Below are positions 50,425-51,028 of a DNA stretch of 51,028 nt, piece by piece. This stretch comes from an uncultured Clostridia bacterium. Its GTDB lineage: Bacteria > Bacillota > Clostridia > Oscillospirales > Acutalibacteraceae. The position numbers and the translations under genes are program-made. The notes under the pieces were generated by a model. The model was not told the DNA's origin. It was given only the letters and a program-made list of their open reading frames with translations, and ran no database searches. Every line of letters begins with the position of its first letter. Position 1 is the first letter of the stretch. Where the stretch lies: assembly GCA_947305745.1 (NCBI GenBank), contig CAMZEH010000007.1:1-51028 (forward strand). Direction: 5' to 3'.

Positions 50425-51028
50425 ATAAGAAACGAAATCTATAGTTTTAGACGTCATTAAACATACAATTACTCCAATTGTTGTGGGTATCAAAAATGAG
50501 AGAATAGTCCATTTGGTGCTGCCTGTTTCTTTTTTAATGGTCAAGCACGTTGTTCCACACGGAAAGTGCATAATAGAAAAAATAATCACACATATTGCAG
50601 TTTTATATGTCCAACCATTTGCGATAAGTAACGTTTTCAGCGCCACGAATGATTCGAGTTCCAATATGCTTCCTTTGCACATATAACTCATTATGATGAT
50701 GGGGAATACAATCTCATTTGCGGGAAACCCTAGTATAAACGCCATCAATATAACGCCATCTAGCCCTATAAATTTGCCGAAAGGATCTAAAAAATTAGAG
50801 CAGTATGTAAGTATACTTATATCACTAACTTTGATGTTGGCCGTTACCCATATCAGAAACCCGGCTGGAGCGGCGATGAAAATTGCTCTCCCCAATACGA
50901 AAATGGTCCTATCCATAACCGATCTTACGAGTATTTTGCCGATTTGAGGTTTTCTGTACGGCGGCAATTCCATTATGAACGATGATGGAATGCTTTTAAT
51001 AATGGTAGATGATAATATTTTAGATATT
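50401..51028 (-). CDS. feoB: Ferrous iron transport protein B, C-terminal part (cut by the window)
   Basis: The frame is open to the right edge, so only the last ~209 residues are seen. The FeoB membrane gate domain is recognised by MELPPYRKPQ followed by TIFVLGRAIFIAAPAGFLIW, then LDPFGKFIGLDGVILMAFIL, GFPANEIVFPIIIM and a Cys-containing FPCGTTCLTIKKETGS loop. FeoB imports Fe(II) through the membrane; its GTPase domain would lie outside the window. No start codon is visible: the ATG at 50973 is internal. Confidence 0.92.
   Translation of the reverse strand, partial: ISKILSSTIIKSIPSSFIMELPPYRKPQIGKILVRSVMDRTIFVLGRAIFIAAPAGFLIWVTANIKVSDISILTYCSNFLDPFGKFIGLDGVILMAFILGFPANEIVFPIIIMSYMCKGSILELESFVALKTLLIANGWTYKTAICVIIFSIMHFPCGTTCLTIKKETGSTKWTILSFLIPTTIGVIVCLMTSKTIDFVSYLQSIIKF

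Noticed and set aside
1..51028. CRISPR arrays, transposons, tRNA genes, phage genes
   Set aside because: None seen on reading both strands. The only repeats are the in-frame repeats of the giant surface protein gene.

Overview
The window is chromosomal DNA from an AT-rich, endospore-forming Firmicute, most likely a member of the Clostridia. The evidence is a complete spoIIAA-spoIIAB-sigF operon, whiA, ylbJ, yqfC and yqfD, an HPr kinase (hprK), a T-box leader before thrS, strong GGAGG Shine-Dalgarno sites and frequent TTG and GTG starts. I cannot name a genus. I see no tRNA, rRNA, insertion sequence, phage gene or CRISPR array.

Left part (1-12.9 kb): one block of six secreted-protein genes, all on the minus strand, running from a sigma-A type promoter near 12.87 kb to a terminator near 0.13 kb. 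In transcription order it encodes a 153-aa secreted protein, three related small exported proteins (209, 212 and 325 aa), a 215-aa protein with a C-terminal membrane anchor, and a giant surface protein of about 2955 aa built of BspA-like leucine-rich repeats. The last ~150 residues of the giant protein resemble the body of the three small proteins. The cluster therefore looks like one cell-surface assembly with a shared module. This is the most novel part of the window.

12.9-18.2 kb: a short gene relic, thrS with a T-box leader, a flavodoxin plus aldo/keto reductase pair, and an isolated gene of unknown function with its own promoter and terminator. 18.2-22.2 kb: prfB-ppa-folD on the minus strand, diverging from galU and a Nudix hydrolase gene.

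22.2-37.8 kb: a long plus-strand run of housekeeping genes: rplS (with an L19-type leader), lepB, a small nucleotide-metabolism-like protein, rbgA, rnhB, yraN, a dipeptidase, a phosphoesterase, tig-clpP-clpX-lon-engB (protein folding and quality control), valS, then the spoIIA operon that controls the first forespore sigma factor.

37.8-51 kb: whiA-murB-hprK on the minus strand facing rpsF-ssb-rpsR, then rpe with a GHL10 glycosidase-like gene, a small membrane protein, ylbJ diverging from yqfC-yqfD, then ybeY-dgkA-era-yqzL-recO, and finally the 3' end of feoB running off the right edge.

Oddities outside the surface cluster are apparent non-AUG starts of lon (ATA) and possibly murB (ATC), a prfB gene without the usual programmed frameshift, and a ThrRS without a TGS domain.
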